Below, in pieces: positions 33,797 to 43,540 of a stretch of DNA of 64,000 bases (position 1 is its first letter; each line of letters starts with the position of its first letter). A program made the position numbers and the translations under genes. Below the pieces are notes generated by a model, which was not told where the DNA came from, searched no databases, and saw nothing but the letters and a program-made list of their open reading frames with translations. This DNA comes from Chromatiaceae bacterium (lineage in GTDB: Bacteria > Pseudomonadota > Gammaproteobacteria > Chromatiales > Chromatiaceae), in the NCBI GenBank assembly GCA_025458165.1, contig JALOTB010000006.1, forward strand, positions 62,001 through 126,000, written 5' to 3'.

Positions 33797-36360
33797 CAGT
33801 CCTCCCGCACGGCGAGCACCGCCTCGCCCGAGACCGCGCGGCGACCAGCGACCACCGCGGTCGCCGCCGCGGCGGCGAGTAGGGCGGCAATCAGCCCGAG
33901 CACCAGCCCGACCGGCAGGCGGAAGTCCATGGTCCAGTGGAAGGACTGGGGGTTGACGATCTCGATCAGGATCCAGGCCACGGCGAGCCCGGTCACGAGC
34001 CCGATGACGATGGCGAGCGCCGTGACCAGCAGCCCCTCGATGGCGAGCAGGCCGAGGATCTGGCCGCGGGTGACGCCCAGGTGGCGCAGCATGCCGAGCT
34101 CGCGCGTGCGCACGATGGCCTGGGCCGAGAAGGTCGCGGCGATGCCGACCAGCCCGATGACGATGGCCGCGAGCTCCAGCACATAGGTCACCGCGAAGCT
34201 GCGGTCGAAGATCCGCAGGCTGATGGCGCGGATCTCGCCCGTTTCGGCAAGCTCAGCGGTGCGGGTCTCGAGCTGACCCTGGAGCTCGCGGATCACCTGC
34301 GGCGCGCTCGCGTCGGGGGTCAGCCAGAGCGCGGCCTCGGTGCGTGTCCGCTCACCCGACAGCCGCTCGTAGTCGGCGACGTCGATGGCGATGGCCCCGA
34401 ACTGGCGGGCGTAGTCGCGCCAGACCCCGGCCACCAGGAAGGGCTCGGCCCGCCCGGCGATCGGCAGCGCGATCTCGTCCCCCACGCTCGCCCCGTAGAG
34501 CTCGACGATCGCCTCCGAGACCCAGGCCGGCGGCGGCTGGCCCTCCTGCCAGGCGAGCGCGGAGCCGGTGAGCGGAAGCACACCAGCGGGGTCGGCGCGG
34601 TCGATGGGGCGGGCGATCAGCGAGACCGCCGCCCGCGCCGGGTCGACCGAGACCTTGAGGCTGCGGGTGAGCTCTACGCGATCGACCTGCGGGTGGGCGG
34701 CCAGCACCCGCCGGTCCTCCGCAGTGAGGTACGCGGTGCTGCCGCCGAGCCCGCTGGCGCTGGTCGTCGGATTGGCACGGACATAGACCTGCGCCGGCAG
34801 CACCTGCTCCAGCCACTGGTCGACCGAGGCGCGAAAGCTCGCCACCATGGTCGCCATCGCCACCATCAGCGCGAAGCTCGCGACGATCCCCGCGGCCCCG
34901 ATGGCGGCGAAGCGCGGGGTCGCGGCGAGCCGGGTGGTCGCGAGCCACCAGGGCGCGGCACGCGCCGGGAGGGTGCGCGCGGCGAGCCAACGGCGCAGCG
35001 GCACGAAGAGCCAGGGGGCCACCCGGGGCTTGAGCAGGACCGCCGCGACCAGGAGCAGCGCGATGGCGAGATAGGCCCCAAGGGGGATCTCCCGGATCGG
35101 CGGCAGGAGGAGCAGGGCGCCAGCGGCGGCGAGCAGGGCGAGACCCGGCCAGGCGGGGCTGCGGCTGGCGTCATGGTCGAGACCGCTCCCGGCCTTGAGC
35201 GCCAGCGCCGGCAGCGATCGCGCGGCGTCGCGGGCGGGCATCCAGCCCCCGACGGTCGCCGCCGCGACCCCGAGGGCGAAGAAGCCGAGCGCGGGGCCGA
35301 GCTGGAAGACCAGCGCCGGCTGCACCCCGGTGAAGAAGCCGCTGCCGAGGTCGCCCCCGAGCAGGCGGAGCGCCGCGGCGGCGACGCCGAGTCCAGCCAG
35401 TATGCCGAGCAGCGCGCCCGCTAAGCCGAAGGCGGCGGCCTCGATCACCAGCAGCCGCTCGACCTCGCCCCGGGTGGTGCCGATCACGCGCAGGAAGGCG
35501 AGCTGGGTGCGGCGCGCCGCCACTGCCTGCGACTGCAACGAGTAGACCAGGAAGGCCCCGGTGAAGAGCGCCACCAGGGCGAGCACGTTGAGGTTCACCC
35601 GGTAGGCGCGCGAGAGGTTCGACACCCGGGTGCTGGCCTCGCCGGCGGTCTGCAGTGCCACCCCGGCCGGGAGCGGCCAGGCGGCGGCGATGCGCCGCGG
35701 ATCGGCCCCCGGGGTGAGCTGCAGGTCGATGCGCGAGAGCTGGCCCAGGCGGTCGAAGCGCCACTGGGCGAAGCCGATGTCCATGCTGGCGAGATGATCG
35801 CCGGCGGACGCCCCCGGCAGGCTGCCGGCGATGCGTAGGCGCTCGACTTGGGCGCCGACCTGCACGCCGATGGTGTCGCCGACGGCGAGACCGAGCTCGG
35901 CGAGGACGGCCGGCGCGAGGTAGAGCCCGTCGTCGAGCAGCGCGAAACGGCCATCCTCCCCGTCCTCGACCAGGGGCTCGCCGATCAGGCTCGGGGTCAG
36001 GCGCGCCGCGCGGAAGAGGTCGATGCCCTGGACCGGCAGCGTCCGCCCGCGCAGCCGCTCAGGCTCGACCAGGGCCGCCTCGACCTCCAGAACCGGGCTC
36101 GCCAGCTCCACTGCCGGATCGCGCCCGACCACCGCCAGCACGCCCTCGCCGAAGCCCTCGCGCGGGCCGACGACCGAGGCGTCGGCCTGCCCGGTCACGC
36201 TGCGCACCGCCGAGGCGAACTCCGCCAGCGCCGAGGTGTTGATCAGGTGCACGGCATAGCCCAGCGCTACCCCGATGGCGATGGCGACCACGGCCACCAG
36301 GGCACGCAGTGGGTGCTGGCGCGAGTAGCCGCCGATCAGGTGGGCGAGGAGCCACCTCAT
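33793..36360 (-). CDS. FtsX-like ABC permease (large, two-domain)
   Basis: An 855 aa MacB/LolC-type membrane protein. The first helix ([20 protein letters not shown]) is followed by a large periplasmic domain, an FtsX core, further helices in the middle, a second periplasmic domain (about 500-690) and a C-terminal FtsX core ([40 protein letters not shown]). About ten helices in total. It probably extracts a lipid or envelope substrate together with the ATPase encoded just upstream. Overlaps with both neighbours are 4 nt. Confidence 0.9.
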   Translation of the reverse strand: MRWLLAHLIGGYSRQHPLRALVAVVAIAIGVALGYAVHLINTSALAEFASAVRSVTGQADASVVGPREGFGEGVLAVVGRDPAVELASPVLEVEAALVEPERLRGRTLPVQGIDLFRAARLTPSLIGEPLVEDGEDGRFALLDDGLYLAPAVLAELGLAVGDTIGVQVGAQVERLRIAGSLPGASAGDHLASMDIGFAQWRFDRLGQLSRIDLQLTPGADPRRIAAAWPLPAGVALQTAGEASTRVSNLSRAYRVNLNVLALVALFTGAFLVYSLQSQAVAARRTQLAFLRVIGTTRGEVERLLVIEAAAFGLAGALLGILAGLGVAAAALRLLGGDLGSGFFTGVQPALVFQLGPALGFFALGVAAATVGGWMPARDAARSLPALALKAGSGLDHDASRSPAWPGLALLAAAGALLLLPPIREIPLGAYLAIALLLVAAVLLKPRVAPWLFVPLRRWLAARTLPARAAPWWLATTRLAATPRFAAIGAAGIVASFALMVAMATMVASFRASVDQWLEQVLPAQVYVRANPTTSASGLGGSTAYLTAEDRRVLAAHPQVDRVELTRSLKVSVDPARAAVSLIARPIDRADPAGVLPLTGSALAWQEGQPPPAWVSEAIVELYGASVGDEIALPIAGRAEPFLVAGVWRDYARQFGAIAIDVADYERLSGERTRTEAALWLTPDASAPQVIRELQGQLETRTAELAETGEIRAISLRIFDRSFAVTYVLELAAIVIGLVGIAATFSAQAIVRTRELGMLRHLGVTRGQILGLLAIEGLLVTALAIVIGLVTGLAVAWILIEIVNPQSFHWTMDFRLPVGLVLGLIAALLAAAAATAVVAGRRAVSGEAVLAVREDW

Positions 36361-37013
36361 GCCGGAACCAAGCGGCCGTGGTCGAGGCGCAGCACCCGGT
36401 CCGCGGTGGCTGCGGCATGCTCCGAATGGGTGACCAGGACGCCGGCCGCACCGCGCGCCTTGATGGCGCGCGCGAGGAGCGCGAGCACCCGGTCGGCCGT
36501 GTCGGGGTCGAGGTTGCCGGTTGGCTCGTCGGCCAGCACCAGCGCCGGCCGGTGCACCAGGGCGCGCGCCACGGCGACGCGCTGCAGCTCACCGCCCGAG
36601 AGCTCGCGCGGCAGCGAGGCCTCGCGATCGCCCAGCCCGACGGCGGTCAGGAGCTCCCGCACCCGCACCGTCCGCTCGGACGGCGGCGTGCCGAGCAGCA
36701 CCAGCGGCAGCTCGACGTTCTGCGCGAGGTTGAGGTGCGGCAGGATGTGGAAGGCCTGGAAGACGAAGCCGACCCGCGTTCGGCGCAGGCGGGTGCGGGC
36801 GTCCTCGTCGAGCGCGGCGATGTCGGTGCCGTCGATCCGGATCTGTCCCCCATCGGGGACGTCGAGACCCGCGATCAGATTGAGCAGGGTCGACTTGCCC
36901 GCACCGGACTCGCCGACCACCGCAACGTACTCGCCCGCGCCGAGGTCGAGGGCGAGGTCGTGCAGGATGGCCCGCGCACCGAAGCGCCGCGTTAGGCCGA
37001 GGATCGACAACAT
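36357..37013 (-). CDS. ABC transporter ATPase, LolD/MacB type
   Basis: A 218 aa ATPase with Walker [11 protein letters not shown]-loop [20 protein letters not shown], signature [15 protein letters not shown], Walker [17 protein letters not shown] and switch His in [13 protein letters not shown]. It belongs to the FtsE/LolD/MacB group that partners FtsX-like permeases, as gene order confirms. It is the first gene of the three-gene minus-strand operon and is divergent from the Sua5 gene, with a 173 nt shared upstream region. Confidence 0.93.
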   Translation of the reverse strand: MLSILGLTRRFGARAILHDLALDLGAGEYVAVVGESGAGKSTLLNLIAGLDVPDGGQIRIDGTDIAALDEDARTRLRRTRVGFVFQAFHILPHLNLAQNVELPLVLLGTPPSERTVRVRELLTAVGLGDREASLPRELSGGELQRVAVARALVHRPALVLADEPTGNLDPDTADRVLALLARAIKARGAAGVLVTHSEHAAATADRVLRLDHGRLVPA

Positions 37014-37186
37014 GGCAGCGTATCTTACTGGGTGTCACCCGGTCGCGGCTGTTAATGTACGGGCCGCTCCCGTGCGGCGCGAACGAGCCCGAAGAGTCGA
37101 GCCGTTGCACCCCCTGACCAGACACACCCCGGCGTCAACGCCCCGGTGGAGGGCGCACCCTGTCCAGCCCTGAAGACAAGGCGCTT

Positions 37187-38137
37187 GTGAGCCTGGCCGC
37201 CGACATCCTCGCGCGGGGGGGTGTGGTTGCGATCCCCACCGAGACCGTGTACGGCCTGGGCGCGGACGCCGCCAACCCGGATGCGGTTCGCCGCGTGTTC
37301 GCCATCAAGGGGCGGCCCGCCAACCATCCGGTGATCGTGCATCTGAGCGGTGTCGACGACCTGCCGTACTGGTCGCGGCAGGTGCCGAGGGCGGCCTACC
37401 TCTTGGCGGAGCGCTACTGGCCGGGGCCGCTGACCCTGGTGCTGGAGCGCGCCAGCCGGGTCCCCGATGCCGTCACCGGCGGGCAGGACACGGTGGCCGT
37501 GCGAGCGCCCGCCCACCCCCTGACGCTTGATCTGCTGCGGCGCTTCGGCGGCGGCATCGCCGCACCCTCGGCCAACCGCTTCGGTAGAGTCAGTCCGACG
37601 ACGGCGGAGCACGTGCGCGTCGATCTCGGTGACGAGGTGGACCTGGTGCTCGACGGCGGTCCCTGCCGGATCGGGCTGGAGTCGACCATCCTCGCCCTCG
37701 TCGGGGCACGGCCCATGCTGCTCCGCCCCGGCGACATCGGCCTGGAAGCGCTCAGTGCGGTCTTGGGGGAAGAGATCGCCCTGCCGGCGTCCGTCCGCAT
37801 TCGCGCGCCCGGCGCCCTCGCCGCGCACTATGCGCCGCGGACGCCGCTGGAGCTCCTCTCGGCCGAGGCGCTGCCGGTGCGCCTGGTCCAGCTCCTCGAC
37901 GACGGCCGATCGCCGGCCTGCCTCGCCCTCGGGACCGCGCCGCCGCTCCCGCCCGAGGTCCCTTGCCTGGTCCTGCCCGCCGACGCGGCCGCCTACGGAG
38001 CGCGGCTCTATGCCGCCCTGCGCGAGCTCGACGGTGCCGGGGCCGACCGCATCCTCGCGGCCACGCCCCCGGACACCCCCGCCTGGCTCGCCATCAAGGA
38101 TCGACTCAGTCGCGCTGCGCGGGGCAGCGGGGCCTAA
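37187..38137 (+). CDS. L-threonylcarbamoyladenylate synthase (Sua5/YwlC type)
   Basis: A 316 aa enzyme making threonylcarbamoyl-AMP for the t6A modification of tRNAs. The N-terminal YrdC domain has IPTETVYGLGADA, KGRPANHPVIVHL and ALSANRFG-like APSANRFGRVSPT. The C-terminal Sua5 domain starts near residue 205 after the typical linker RAPGALAAHYAPRTPL. It starts at GTG 37187. The two-domain form (about 320 aa) is the Sua5 type rather than the short TsaC. Confidence 0.93.
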   Translation: MSLAADILARGGVVAIPTETVYGLGADAANPDAVRRVFAIKGRPANHPVIVHLSGVDDLPYWSRQVPRAAYLLAERYWPGPLTLVLERASRVPDAVTGGQDTVAVRAPAHPLTLDLLRRFGGGIAAPSANRFGRVSPTTAEHVRVDLGDEVDLVLDGGPCRIGLESTILALVGARPMLLRPGDIGLEALSAVLGEEIALPASVRIRAPGALAAHYAPRTPLELLSAEALPVRLVQLLDDGRSPACLALGTAPPLPPEVPCLVLPADAAAYGARLYAALRELDGAGADRILAATPPDTPAWLAIKDRLSRAARGSGA

Positions 38138-38275
38138 CGCCCCTCCCTGGGCGGGGGCACGGTTGCGGGACGGGATGAGAGCCCCGTCCGGTGCTGGCCT
38201 CCATGCCCCTGTCGGTCGTACCCGAAACGCCCCGTCCGCTATCCAGGTCTTGGTCGGGCTTGCCTGAGAGGCCGG

Positions 38276-39268
38276 CTAGGTGATCCAGAGCGGTCCCTCG
38301 TCCATGGCGGCGATCTGCTCGCGCAGCTCCAGGACGCGGTCCTGCCAGTAGCGCTGGGTGTTGAACCAGGAGAAGGCGACGGGAAAGGCCGGGTCGGCCC
38401 AGCGGCGGGCGATCCAGGCGCTGTAGTGGAGCAGGCGCAGGGTACGCAGGGCCTCCATGAGGTGCAGCTCGCGCAGGTCGAAGTCGCGGAAGTCCTCGTA
38501 GCCCGCCAGGACCGCGGCGAGCTGGGCGGACATCTCGTGGCGGTCGCCTGAGAGCAGCATCCAGAGATCCTGCACCGCCGGTCCCATGCGGGTGTCGTCG
38601 AAGTCGACGAAGTGCGGGCCGTCGTCGGTCCACAGCAGGTTGCCCGCGTGGCAGTCCCCGTGCAGGCGCAGGTGCGCGACCTCCCCGGCGCGCTCGAAAC
38701 AGTGGCGCACCCCGTCGAGTGCATGGGCGGAGACGCCGGCATAGGGCTCCGCGAGATCGGGTGGGAGCCAGCCGCCGTCGAGCAGGAAGGTCCGCGAGCA
38801 CTCGCCGAAGCCGGCGATGTCGAGGGTCGGGCGGTGGCGGTAGGCGCTGACCTCCCCGACCAGGTGGATGCGCCCGAGGAAGCGCCCGATGGACTCCAGC
38901 ACGCGCGGATCGCCGAGCTCGGGGGCGCGACCGCCCCGGCGCGGGGTCAGCGAGAAGCGGTAGCCGCGGTGGACGTGCAGCGTCTGTCCGCCAATGGCCA
39001 GCGGCGGCACCGCCGGGATCTCGCGCTCGGCGAGCTCGGCGGTGAAGCCGTGCTCCTCGAGGATCGCCTCGTTCGACCAGCGCCCTGGGCGGTAGAACTT
39101 GGCGATGACCGGGGGCTGGTCCTCCAGGCCGACCTGGTAGACCCGGTTCTCGTAGCTGTTGAGGGCCAGCAGGCGGCCGTCGACCGGCAGCCCGAGGGCC
39201 TCGATGGCGTCGAGGATCAGGTCGGGGGAGAGGTCCGCGTAGGGGGTGGCACTCGCATCCTGGCTCAT
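38276..39268 (-). CDS. srkA: Stress response kinase SrkA (YihE/RdoA)
   Basis: A 330 aa Ser/Thr kinase of the APH-like fold, implicated in envelope stress and survival. Motifs are LNSYENRVYQVGLED, VIAKFYRPGRWSNEAILEE (ATP Lys), the catalytic loop LHGDCHAGNLLW and the DFG-equivalent FVDFDDTRMG. Length matches E. coli SrkA. Here it is not followed by dsbA, unlike in E. coli. It is 14 nt upstream of the phosphodiesterase gene's end, with both on the minus strand. Confidence 0.93.
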   Translation of the reverse strand: MSQDASATPYADLSPDLILDAIEALGLPVDGRLLALNSYENRVYQVGLEDQPPVIAKFYRPGRWSNEAILEEHGFTAELAEREIPAVPPLAIGGQTLHVHRGYRFSLTPRRGGRAPELGDPRVLESIGRFLGRIHLVGEVSAYRHRPTLDIAGFGECSRTFLLDGGWLPPDLAEPYAGVSAHALDGVRHCFERAGEVAHLRLHGDCHAGNLLWTDDGPHFVDFDDTRMGPAVQDLWMLLSGDRHEMSAQLAAVLAGYEDFRDFDLRELHLMEALRTLRLLHYSAWIARRWADPAFPVAFSWFNTQRYWQDRVLELREQIAAMDEGPLWIT

Positions 39269-39281
39269 CGCGCCATTGTAC

Positions 39282-40031
39282 CTAGGCCGGCCCGGGCCGA
39301 TCGGCGAGGATGCGCCGCAAGAGGGCGGGCTGGTCGGTGATCAGGTTGTCGACGCCGAGCGCGATCAGGCGGTGCATCTCGGCGGGGTCGTTGACGGTCC
39401 AGACGTGCGTGGCGAGCCCCGCCGCGCGGTTGGCGCGCACCCGTTCCGGGGTGGCGAGCCTGAGGTGAAGGCTGACCAAGTCCAGCCGGAGGTCGCCGGC
39501 GTCTTGCCCGGGGGCGGTCACCACCAGCCCGATGGGGACCTCAGGGGCCGCCGCGCGCACCCGCCGCAGCAGGATCGGCGAGGCCGAGGTGATCAGACAG
39601 CGGCCGGGCTGGGCGCGCGCGCGGACCAGCTCGGCGGTGCGTTCTGCCAGATGCCGCTGGTGGCCGTTGTCCTTGAGCTCGAGGTTGAGCCCGATGCGCC
39701 CTCGCGCGAGGTCCAGTGCCTCGGCGAGGGTGGGGATGGGCTCGCCGGCGAAGTGGGGGGAGAACCAGCTCCCGGCGTCGAGCGCGCGGACCTCGGCGAA
39801 GGGCAGCTCCCAGATGCGGGCGTCGCACGCGGCGACCCGCCGCAGATCCGCGTCGTGGAGCAGGACCAGGACCCCGTCCGCGGTCTCCTGGACGTCCACC
39901 TCAGCCCAGTCGGCCCCGTCGGCGATGGCCTGGCGCAGGGCGCTCAGGCTGTTCTCCGGGGCGCCCATCGAGCTCCCGCGGTGGGCGGTGATCTCAACCC
40001 GGCGCGGCGACGGGGCTCCCGGCGTGCTCAT
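39282..40031 (-). CDS. Glycerophosphodiester phosphodiesterase
   Basis: A 249 aa cytoplasmic UgpQ-type enzyme hydrolysing glycerophosphodiesters to glycerol-3-phosphate and an alcohol. Active-site motifs are ITAHRGSSMGAPENS (first His), WAEVDVQETADGVLVLLHD (Glu, Asp, second His), GLNLELKDNG and HVWTVNDP. No signal peptide. The start overlaps the end of the upstream small gene (ATGA). Confidence 0.92.
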   Translation of the reverse strand: MSTPGAPSPRRVEITAHRGSSMGAPENSLSALRQAIADGADWAEVDVQETADGVLVLLHDADLRRVAACDARIWELPFAEVRALDAGSWFSPHFAGEPIPTLAEALDLARGRIGLNLELKDNGHQRHLAERTAELVRARAQPGRCLITSASPILLRRVRAAAPEVPIGLVVTAPGQDAGDLRLDLVSLHLRLATPERVRANRAAGLATHVWTVNDPAEMHRLIALGVDNLITDQPALLRRILADRPGPA

Positions 40032-40417
40032 GGATCGGCGCCCGGCGGCGGCCCGCCCGCGGCGACCAGGGCGACCCGCAGCATCAGGTCGTCGATCAGC
40101 TCATCGAGGCGGGCACGCACCACCGGCAGGGCGGCCAGCGGGGCCGCGTAGGGCGAGCGCCCGAGATGCCAGCCGGCGCGGTCGAGCCAACCGAGGGTGA
40201 CGCGCTCGGGCAGGGCCTGGCCGTAGGCGGTCTCACCGCGCAGGTTGGCGAGCATCAGGCGGACGCGGACCCGCTCGGTAGCGGCGATGGCGCCACGGTC
40301 GCGGGCCAGGCCGCAGAAGCGGACCAAGAGTCGATCGCGATGGTCCGGGTCCGGCTCCAGCCGCAGGTGACAGCCCCCCTCCAGGGGCAGGGTGCGCGGG
40401 CGTAATGGGTGGGCCAT
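40028..40417 (-). CDS. Hypothetical protein
   Basis: A 129 aa protein beginning MAHPLRPRTLPLEGGCHLRL. It has a beta-rich first half and an Arg/Leu-rich second half (ALPVVRARLDELIDDLMLR). No recognised domain, signal or membrane segment. It overlaps the phosphodiesterase gene by 4 nt, so the two are probably cotranscribed. Confidence 0.6.
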   Translation of the reverse strand: MAHPLRPRTLPLEGGCHLRLEPDPDHRDRLLVRFCGLARDRGAIAATERVRVRLMLANLRGETAYGQALPERVTLGWLDRAGWHLGRSPYAAPLAALPVVRARLDELIDDLMLRVALVAAGGPPPGADP

Positions 40418-40467
40418 TCAGGTCGCTCGCCGGATGGGGAGAGGTCGCCTGGCCGCGGACCCGGCCC

Positions 40468-42225
40468 TCAGCGCCGCAGCCAGTCGCCGGGGTCGGGCTC
40501 GGCGTCTTCGGGGGTGACGAAGAGACGGTCCTGCTCCCCGCCCCAATCCCCGGACTCGCGCCTCGCCTGCTCCTCGCGCCAGCTCGGCGCTTGGGGGGGA
40601 GGGCGGTCGTCGTATCGCCGCGTGATCGGCGCCTGCGGCCGCCCGTCGGCGGTGCCCTCGGGATCGCGGATCGGGATGGAAAGCGGCCCGGCGGGTATCG
40701 GCTCGATCGGCTCCTCGGCCGCCCAACCGGGATCGACCAACGCCCCGCTCTCGTCCCGCCAGCTCGGCACCGCGGAGCGCGGCCCCGGATCGGGCTCCGG
40801 CGGGCTGGTCGCCGCGAGGGACTCCCCGCGCATCGCGGGCAGGCGCTTGCCGCCGCCCTCGATGAAGGCACGCAGGGTACGCATCCGGTGGTTGCCGCAG
40901 CGGGCCATGTCGACGCTGCTCTGCCAGTTGGCACACTCGGGTGGCGGGATATAGCTGGCGTTGAACGCGGCCTCCAGCTCCCAGACGCTGAGCTTGGGCA
41001 TCAGCGACCCCGGCGTCTCGGTTGGTGCGTCGGCGGCGGAAAGGGGCGCGTCCCCACCGGGTCGCGGGCCGAAGTGAAACTCGCCGATCGGCCGCAACGC
41101 GCGGCCCTCGGTCGCGCCGACCGCTGGCGCCCTCTCGACCCCCGGCCCGGAGGACAGTGGGAGGCGGCCCCAGGGGGAGACATCGGGTGCCGACGGGAGC
41201 GCGGCCAGCCACTGCCAGCCGATCCAGAGCAGGGCCACCGCGAACAACATCCCGGCGGCATCGGCGATTCGGCTGAGGCGCGGCCGCGTCGGTCGTGGCG
41301 CTGTCGGTTCCCTCGGTGGCTCGCCCCAGCCGGCCAGCGGAGTGCGCAGCTCGTCGGTTCGCAGGATGGGCTCGGCGGGGATCGCCGCGGAAGGTTGGAT
41401 GCTCGGGGGCGGGGAGGGATCGATGCCGATAGCGTCCCGTTCCTCGGCACGGATGAGTGCGGCGATGGCCCGTCCCGCGACGGTCTTGTGGTCCTCTTCA
41501 CCCGCGCTGACCACGAGGTCATCGACGGGATCGGCGATGGCGGACTGTGCCACGAACGGGTCCCACCTGGCGCGAATCAGCTCGCGAACCCGGCGCCCGT
41601 CGGCGAGCTCGATGCCGAGATCGCGCGCGAGCCTGCCGGCGTCCGCGCTAAAGCTGCCGGAGCCGAACGCCATCCCGCCATCGGCGCCGGCCCGGGCAAC
41701 GGCGTCGTGCAGCGTCTCGACCAGCGCGGGCGGGACCTGCCAGGCCTTCCAATGACTGAAGTCCACCAGGAATCGCTTGCCGTCACGGGTCACCGTCAGC
41801 CGCGAAGAGTCCGCCGATCCCGGATCGTCCAGCGCGGCGACCCGGTAGCCCAGCCGGCGGAACGCCTCCGCCAGCAGCAGCCCGAGCTCCTGGCGAGAGA
41901 GCCCCCGCAGGACGCCACCGGTGAGGTCGTCGGCGGTGGAGGTGAAGATGTCGTAGCGACGCCAGGCGGCGTAGGCGGATGCCATCGCGATCAAGAGCAG
42001 CGCGAGCGGGATCAAGAGCTGCGCGAGCCCCGCGAGCGAGATCAGGAGCTGGGCGAAGGCGTTGGCGGCGAGTCCGGCGTCGCCGTCCGTCGGTGGGAGG
42101 CGCAGGCGGGCAATCGGGTGGAGCAGGGCGTAGGCGGCCAGGGCCGATAGCAGTGCCGCCCACCAGGGCAGGCGAGCGGCCGGGGCGAGGGCGCGCGTGA
42201 TGAGATCGCTGGGGCTCGAGGGCAT
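40468..42225 (-). CDS. Membrane protein with degenerate Mrr-like nuclease domain
   Basis: A 585 aa protein starting at ATG 42225; the frame is open to 42372 but the added residues are not protein-like. Two N-terminal helices (about 20-40 and 57-88) precede a domain (about 108-220) that follows the Mrr_cat pattern (LSRQELGLLLAEAFRRLGYRV, then LARDLGIELADGRRVRELI). The catalytic Asp and QxK positions read RL and DFS, so nuclease activity is doubtful. A third helix follows (LFAVALLWIGWQWLAAL), then a Pro-rich tail with two conserved-looking Cys (PPECANWQSSVDMARCGN). Function unknown. Confidence 0.7.
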   Translation of the reverse strand: MPSSPSDLITRALAPAARLPWWAALLSALAAYALLHPIARLRLPPTDGDAGLAANAFAQLLISLAGLAQLLIPLALLLIAMASAYAAWRRYDIFTSTADDLTGGVLRGLSRQELGLLLAEAFRRLGYRVAALDDPGSADSSRLTVTRDGKRFLVDFSHWKAWQVPPALVETLHDAVARAGADGGMAFGSGSFSADAGRLARDLGIELADGRRVRELIRARWDPFVAQSAIADPVDDLVVSAGEEDHKTVAGRAIAALIRAEERDAIGIDPSPPPSIQPSAAIPAEPILRTDELRTPLAGWGEPPREPTAPRPTRPRLSRIADAAGMLFAVALLWIGWQWLAALPSAPDVSPWGRLPLSSGPGVERAPAVGATEGRALRPIGEFHFGPRPGGDAPLSAADAPTETPGSLMPKLSVWELEAAFNASYIPPPECANWQSSVDMARCGNHRMRTLRAFIEGGGKRLPAMRGESLAATSPPEPDPGPRSAVPSWRDESGALVDPGWAAEEPIEPIPAGPLSIPIRDPEGTADGRPQAPITRRYDDRPPPQAPSWREEQARRESGDWGGEQDRLFVTPEDAEPDPGDWLRR

Positions 42226-42365
42226 GGTCCTGTCGTCGTGTGGGTGGCGGGTCGATTGGGACGCGCTCCGGCTTGCAATTCTGACATGATCGCTCGGCGC
42301 CGCACTGCTGGTCCGTTTCGGTAGGGAGGCGAGTAGACCTGGATCAGGGGAACGTGCGCTACGCC

Positions 42366-42394
42366 TTGACAATCGTCGGCTGTCGGTCTAGAAA
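42366..42394 (+). promoter_or_regulatory. Sigma-70-type promoter before the NlpC/P60 gene
   Basis: TTGACA at 42366-42371, a 17-nt spacer, then TAGAAA at 42389-42394, in an unusually AT-rich stretch. It would start transcription about 40 nt before the ATG at 42439. Confidence 0.55.
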
Positions 42395-42438
42395 TCTCCA
42401 AAACAATAAGTTACACCATCAATCGGGGAACAGTCTGA

Positions 42439-42909
42439 ATGATCAGGGGGAACTCACTCGTTCTGTTGGGCGTTGGCATGATGGCCTCCGCCGTTGTGCT
42501 GCAAGGGTGCGCGACTGGCGGTCATGAGGCGACCCAGTCGCGGCGCGGCGAGGTGGTGATGGCCGCCTTGTCGCAGGTCGGTACACCCTACGGTTACGGC
42601 GCGGACGTACCGGGTGAGGCACTCGACTGCAGTGCCTTGGCTCGCCACGCCCATCGGGCGGTGGGCATGGAGATCCCGCGGATGTCGACCGCGCAGAAGG
42701 CCGCGGCGACCCCCGTGAGCCCGTCGCGGGTGAGGGCCGGCGACCTGGTCTTTTTCCGCACCGGTCCCGGCCAGTATCACGTCGGGTTGATGGTGGACGG
42801 GAACCGCTTCGTGCATGCCTCCACCTCGCAGAAGGAGGTCCTGGTGTCCAGCCTCGACCAGCCCTACTGGCGCAGCCGCATCATCGGGGCCGGGACCTAC
42901 CTCAACTGA
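42439..42909 (+). CDS. NlpC/P60-family lipoprotein endopeptidase
   Basis: A 156 aa predicted murein endopeptidase. The lipobox VLQGC places the lipidated Cys at residue 24. The catalytic triad is C64 (ALDCSALA), H114 (QYHVGLMV) and H126 (FVHAST). A short protein with only the catalytic domain, similar to Spr/NlpC (MepS). It probably cuts D-Ala-mDAP crosslinks during cell wall growth. Confidence 0.9.
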   Translation: MIRGNSLVLLGVGMMASAVVLQGCATGGHEATQSRRGEVVMAALSQVGTPYGYGADVPGEALDCSALARHAHRAVGMEIPRMSTAQKAAATPVSPSRVRAGDLVFFRTGPGQYHVGLMVDGNRFVHASTSQKEVLVSSLDQPYWRSRIIGAGTYLN

Positions 42910-43101
42910 GGCCCACGATCGCCGCGGGGAATTTTTTCCCGCGCCGACAGTCTCATGGCATCGCGCCGGCCCGGCCGCCAATTCGCGGGGGGCGGCGCAG
43001 GGGATGGCTCGCCTTTCCCTGGCGCTTGTAGCACAATCGCCCGGGACCCCGGCCCCATCCGAGGTGTTTCCAAATTTCCACCGTTGAGTAAGGAGAGAAC
43101 G

Positions 43102-43461
43102 ATGTCCGAGAAACCAATGAATAAGAGCCGCCGCGACGCTGTCAAGCTGATGCTGGGTGGCCTCGCGACCGTCCCGCTCGTCAATCTGGTGGGCATGGCG
43201 GCCGCTCAGGCCGCCGATCTCCCCCACGTCGATCCCGCTAGCGACCCGACCGCCATCGCCTTGAAGTACGTGCACGACGCCACCAAGGCCGACCGCGCCG
43301 CCGCCGCCCGTCCCGGTAAGCCGCCGGCGGAGCAGACCTGCGCCAACTGCCAGTTCATCCAGGCCGACGCCGGCGAGTGGCGTCCGTGCTCGCTCTTCCC
43401 CGGCAAGGCCGTCCACGAGACCGGCTGGTGCGTCTCCTGGACGCTCAAGGCCGGCGCCTGA
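43102..43461 (+). CDS. hip: High-potential iron-sulfur protein (HiPIP)
   Basis: A 119 aa precursor. The Tat signal ([16 protein letters not shown]) is followed by cleavage near AQA-AD. The mature 80-odd residue protein binds a [4Fe-4S] cluster through C80, C83, C96 and C110, in the typical HiPIP context [11 protein letters not shown] and [11 protein letters not shown]. HiPIP carries electrons in the periplasm to the photosynthetic reaction centre in purple sulfur bacteria. AAGGAGAG precedes the ATG. The mature sequence is close to Chromatiaceae HiPIPs, the best lineage marker in the window. Confidence 0.96.
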   Translation: MSEKPMNKSRRDAVKLMLGGLATVPLVNLVGMAAAQAADLPHVDPASDPTAIALKYVHDATKADRAAAARPGKPPAEQTCANCQFIQADAGEWRPCSLFPGKAVHETGWCVSWTLKAGA

Positions 43462-43488
43462 TCGCCGGACGCGACCGCCGGTGTAAGG

Positions 43489-43518
43489 GTGCGGGGCTTC
43501 GGCCCCGCACTTCGTTTC
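43489..43518 (+). terminator. Intrinsic terminator after hip
   Basis: A perfect 9-bp stem GTGCGGGGC / GCCCCGCAC with a TTCG tetraloop, followed by TTCGTTTC. It is probably a stable terminator for the highly expressed hip transcript. Confidence 0.75.
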
Positions 43519-43540
43519 GGGGTCGAAAACCGGCGAGCGG

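Noticed and set aside
33937-35424. Long plus-strand frame opposite the FtsX permease
   Set aside because: Glu/Arg/Gly-rich shadow of the minus-strand gene.
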